Shown piece after piece: positions 6,598 through 7,559 of a stretch of DNA of 7,559 nt (within the stretch, counting starts at the first letter, position 1; the number at the start of each line of letters is the position of its first letter). A program made the position numbers and the translations under genes. The DNA is taken from NCBI GenBank assembly GCA_012961645.1, contig DTYY01000280.1, forward strand, positions 1-7,559, read 5' to 3'. The notes under the pieces are model-generated. The model had not been told where the DNA came from and did no database searches. It saw only the letters and a list, made by a program, of their open reading frames with translations. Source of the DNA: Methanosarcinales archaeon. Its GTDB lineage: Archaea > Halobacteriota > Methanosarcinia > Methanosarcinales > Methanogasteraceae.

Positions 6598-7367
6598 ATC
6601 CTGCAAACCGAGCTAAAAACCGGTCCATAAAACGACCAATTATCTTCTCGATATCGAGAATCGAGAATATGATGTATCAGGTGACATTCGATCCTACTCT
6701 ACAGAAAGGCTTGATCGCAGCCAATGTCTCCATCATAAACGAGACCGATCTATATGATGTACTGTTGATCTTCAGGAGAGTGATGCAGAGCGGACTTGCA
6801 GTCGGATCGTACATCAAAGTGATCAGAGATCAGTCAACGTTTGGGCAGATCACCTATGGCGAGAATGAATGCGCAATCATGACGCCATGTAGCATCACGA
6901 TCGATGGCGTTCTGCTCAAGAGCGGAATTCCGGTGCGGCCCGTATTCGGAGGTATCGTGCAGATCGAGAACGGAGTTCCTGTGCGGTTTACCGACATTTT
7001 GACCTACGAAAGCACCACGATCGATCCAATCGACGTGCTCATGTCGCAGGACCTGACATCGGTAACCGAGGTCATCGCAACGGGATCCGGGAAGATTCTT
7101 GCAAACATGCGGATTGCGCCCATGCATGCGCGGGAACGGGTCGAGGGCGTGCTCGATATGTTGAAGTCGGCTAACTTCGACAGTATCCTCTGGGTGAGCG
7201 AACCAAACACCGATGTGCTCGGTGTCCCGATCGAGCGCGACCACATCGGCATCGTTGCGATCGGCGGAACAAATCCGATGGCATCGGTGCAGGAGCAGGG
7301 CATACCGATCCGCACCCACGCGTTCTCAGAACTGGTCGATGTCAGCGAGATGGAGGCTGTTGTGTAA
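6594..7367 (+). CDS. NrpR regulatory-domain (DUF128) protein lacking a DNA-binding domain
   Basis: The 257-residue product is one NrpR regulatory domain preceded by about 14 basic residues. Family-typical segments are FDPTLQKGLI (32-41), CSITIDGVLLKSGIPVRP (99-116), FGGIV (118-122), TYESTTIDPIDV (137-148), GSGKILAN (164-171), ERDHIGIVAIGGTNP (214-228) and the final ELVDVSEMEAV. NrpR is the 2-oxoglutarate-responsive repressor of nitrogen-assimilation genes in methanogens. Characterised forms have a winged-helix domain plus one or two of these domains, and some lineages use a second protein (NrpRII) without the helix-turn-helix. This copy has no such helix-turn-helix, so it is probably a corepressor or 2-oxoglutarate sensor that acts with a partner. 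The ATG at 6594 overlaps the upstream stop (ATGA), with GAGGT 10 nt before it. An upstream ATG at 6555 in the same frame would add 13 residues that do not look like the family. Confidence 0.9.
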   Translation: MNPANRAKNRSIKRPIIFSISRIENMMYQVTFDPTLQKGLIAANVSIINETDLYDVLLIFRRVMQSGLAVGSYIKVIRDQSTFGQITYGENECAIMTPCSITIDGVLLKSGIPVRPVFGGIVQIENGVPVRFTDILTYESTTIDPIDVLMSQDLTSVTEVIATGSGKILANMRIAPMHARERVEGVLDMLKSANFDSILWVSEPNTDVLGVPIERDHIGIVAIGGTNPMASVQEQGIPIRTHAFSELVDVSEMEAVV

Positions 7368-7559
7368 CATCTTCGCATCGATCTTCCTGTATCGCTTCTC
7401 ATCTATCGTTTCAGCAGATCAGACACCACTCCTGAACTCTTTGATCCTGTCGTCCAGAAGTTCGATCTGGCTTCAGTACTTCCGAAACTACCGAGTTCCG
7501 AACACAATTCCCAGCCACACCACCATCCAGCCACAATCACCTCGCGAACATCCACCGAA
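7368..7559. other. Right-end region without a convincing intact gene; possible decayed minus-strand coding tail
   Basis: No plus-strand gene is visible. On the minus strand one frame is open from the window edge to a TAG at 7405-7403, but its peptide (about 51 residues, rich in Gly, Ser and Trp) does not look like a known family. A second minus-strand frame reads WMVVWLGIVFGTR, then TAG, FRKY, TGA, and SQIELLDDRIKEFRSGV before a final TGA at 7421-7419. The last segment has the look of a real protein C-terminus. The frame is interrupted twice, so this could be the end of a degraded gene or a coincidence. Just after the NrpR-domain gene, the plus strand is pyrimidine-rich (about 7370-7412), which might help termination, but no strong T-run or hairpin is seen. 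Confidence 0.25.

Noticed and set aside
6834..7402. Minus-strand open frames of 161 and 132 codons opposite the NrpR-domain gene
   Set aside because: They are antisense to a highly conserved family sequence and have unnatural composition.

Overview
The window looks like a piece of an archaeal chromosome, most likely from a methanogen-related euryarchaeal lineage (methanogens, ANME or alkane-oxidising relatives). Four things point there: a stand-alone NrpR-type (DUF128) regulatory domain, an archaeal ScpA, a tungsten-type aldehyde:ferredoxin oxidoreductase (AOR) family enzyme, and a heavily sequon-rich surface protein. Starts without obvious Shine-Dalgarno sites but with A/T-rich boxes about 25 bp upstream fit archaeal promoters. 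The lineage is inferred; no rRNA or other definitive marker is present.

Left arm (1-2459, minus strand), read in transcription order. It begins with a secreted, glycosylation-site-rich surface protein anchored by a C-terminal membrane helix. Six bases later comes a small three-helix membrane protein. Next is a short, probably frame-disrupted small gene. The last gene is the N-terminus of a GlcD/lactate-dehydrogenase-type FAD enzyme, cut by the window edge. Spacing and overlaps (6 bp, overlap, ATGA) suggest one operon. Upstream of it, after a gap of about 150 bp, lies the AOR-family gene (2611-4410), also on the minus strand, with all four predicted iron-sulfur cysteines and the pterin-binding motifs intact.

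Divergent intergenic region (4411-4559). It holds A/T-rich promoter-like boxes in both directions and a 6+6 bp palindrome just upstream of the AOR promoter box.

Right arm (4560-7367, plus strand). Three genes are translationally overlapped: scpA (condensin kleisin), a CrtI/phytoene-desaturase-like FAD oxidoreductase (8-nt overlap) and a single NrpR regulatory domain with no DNA-binding domain (4-nt ATGA overlap). No smc or scpB is visible. The combination of chromosome condensation, a redox enzyme and a probable 2-oxoglutarate-sensing corepressor domain is the most unusual arrangement here.

The final 192 bases hold no convincing intact gene, only short minus-strand frames that may be the decayed end of one. 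I found no tRNA, rRNA, CRISPR array or insertion sequence.
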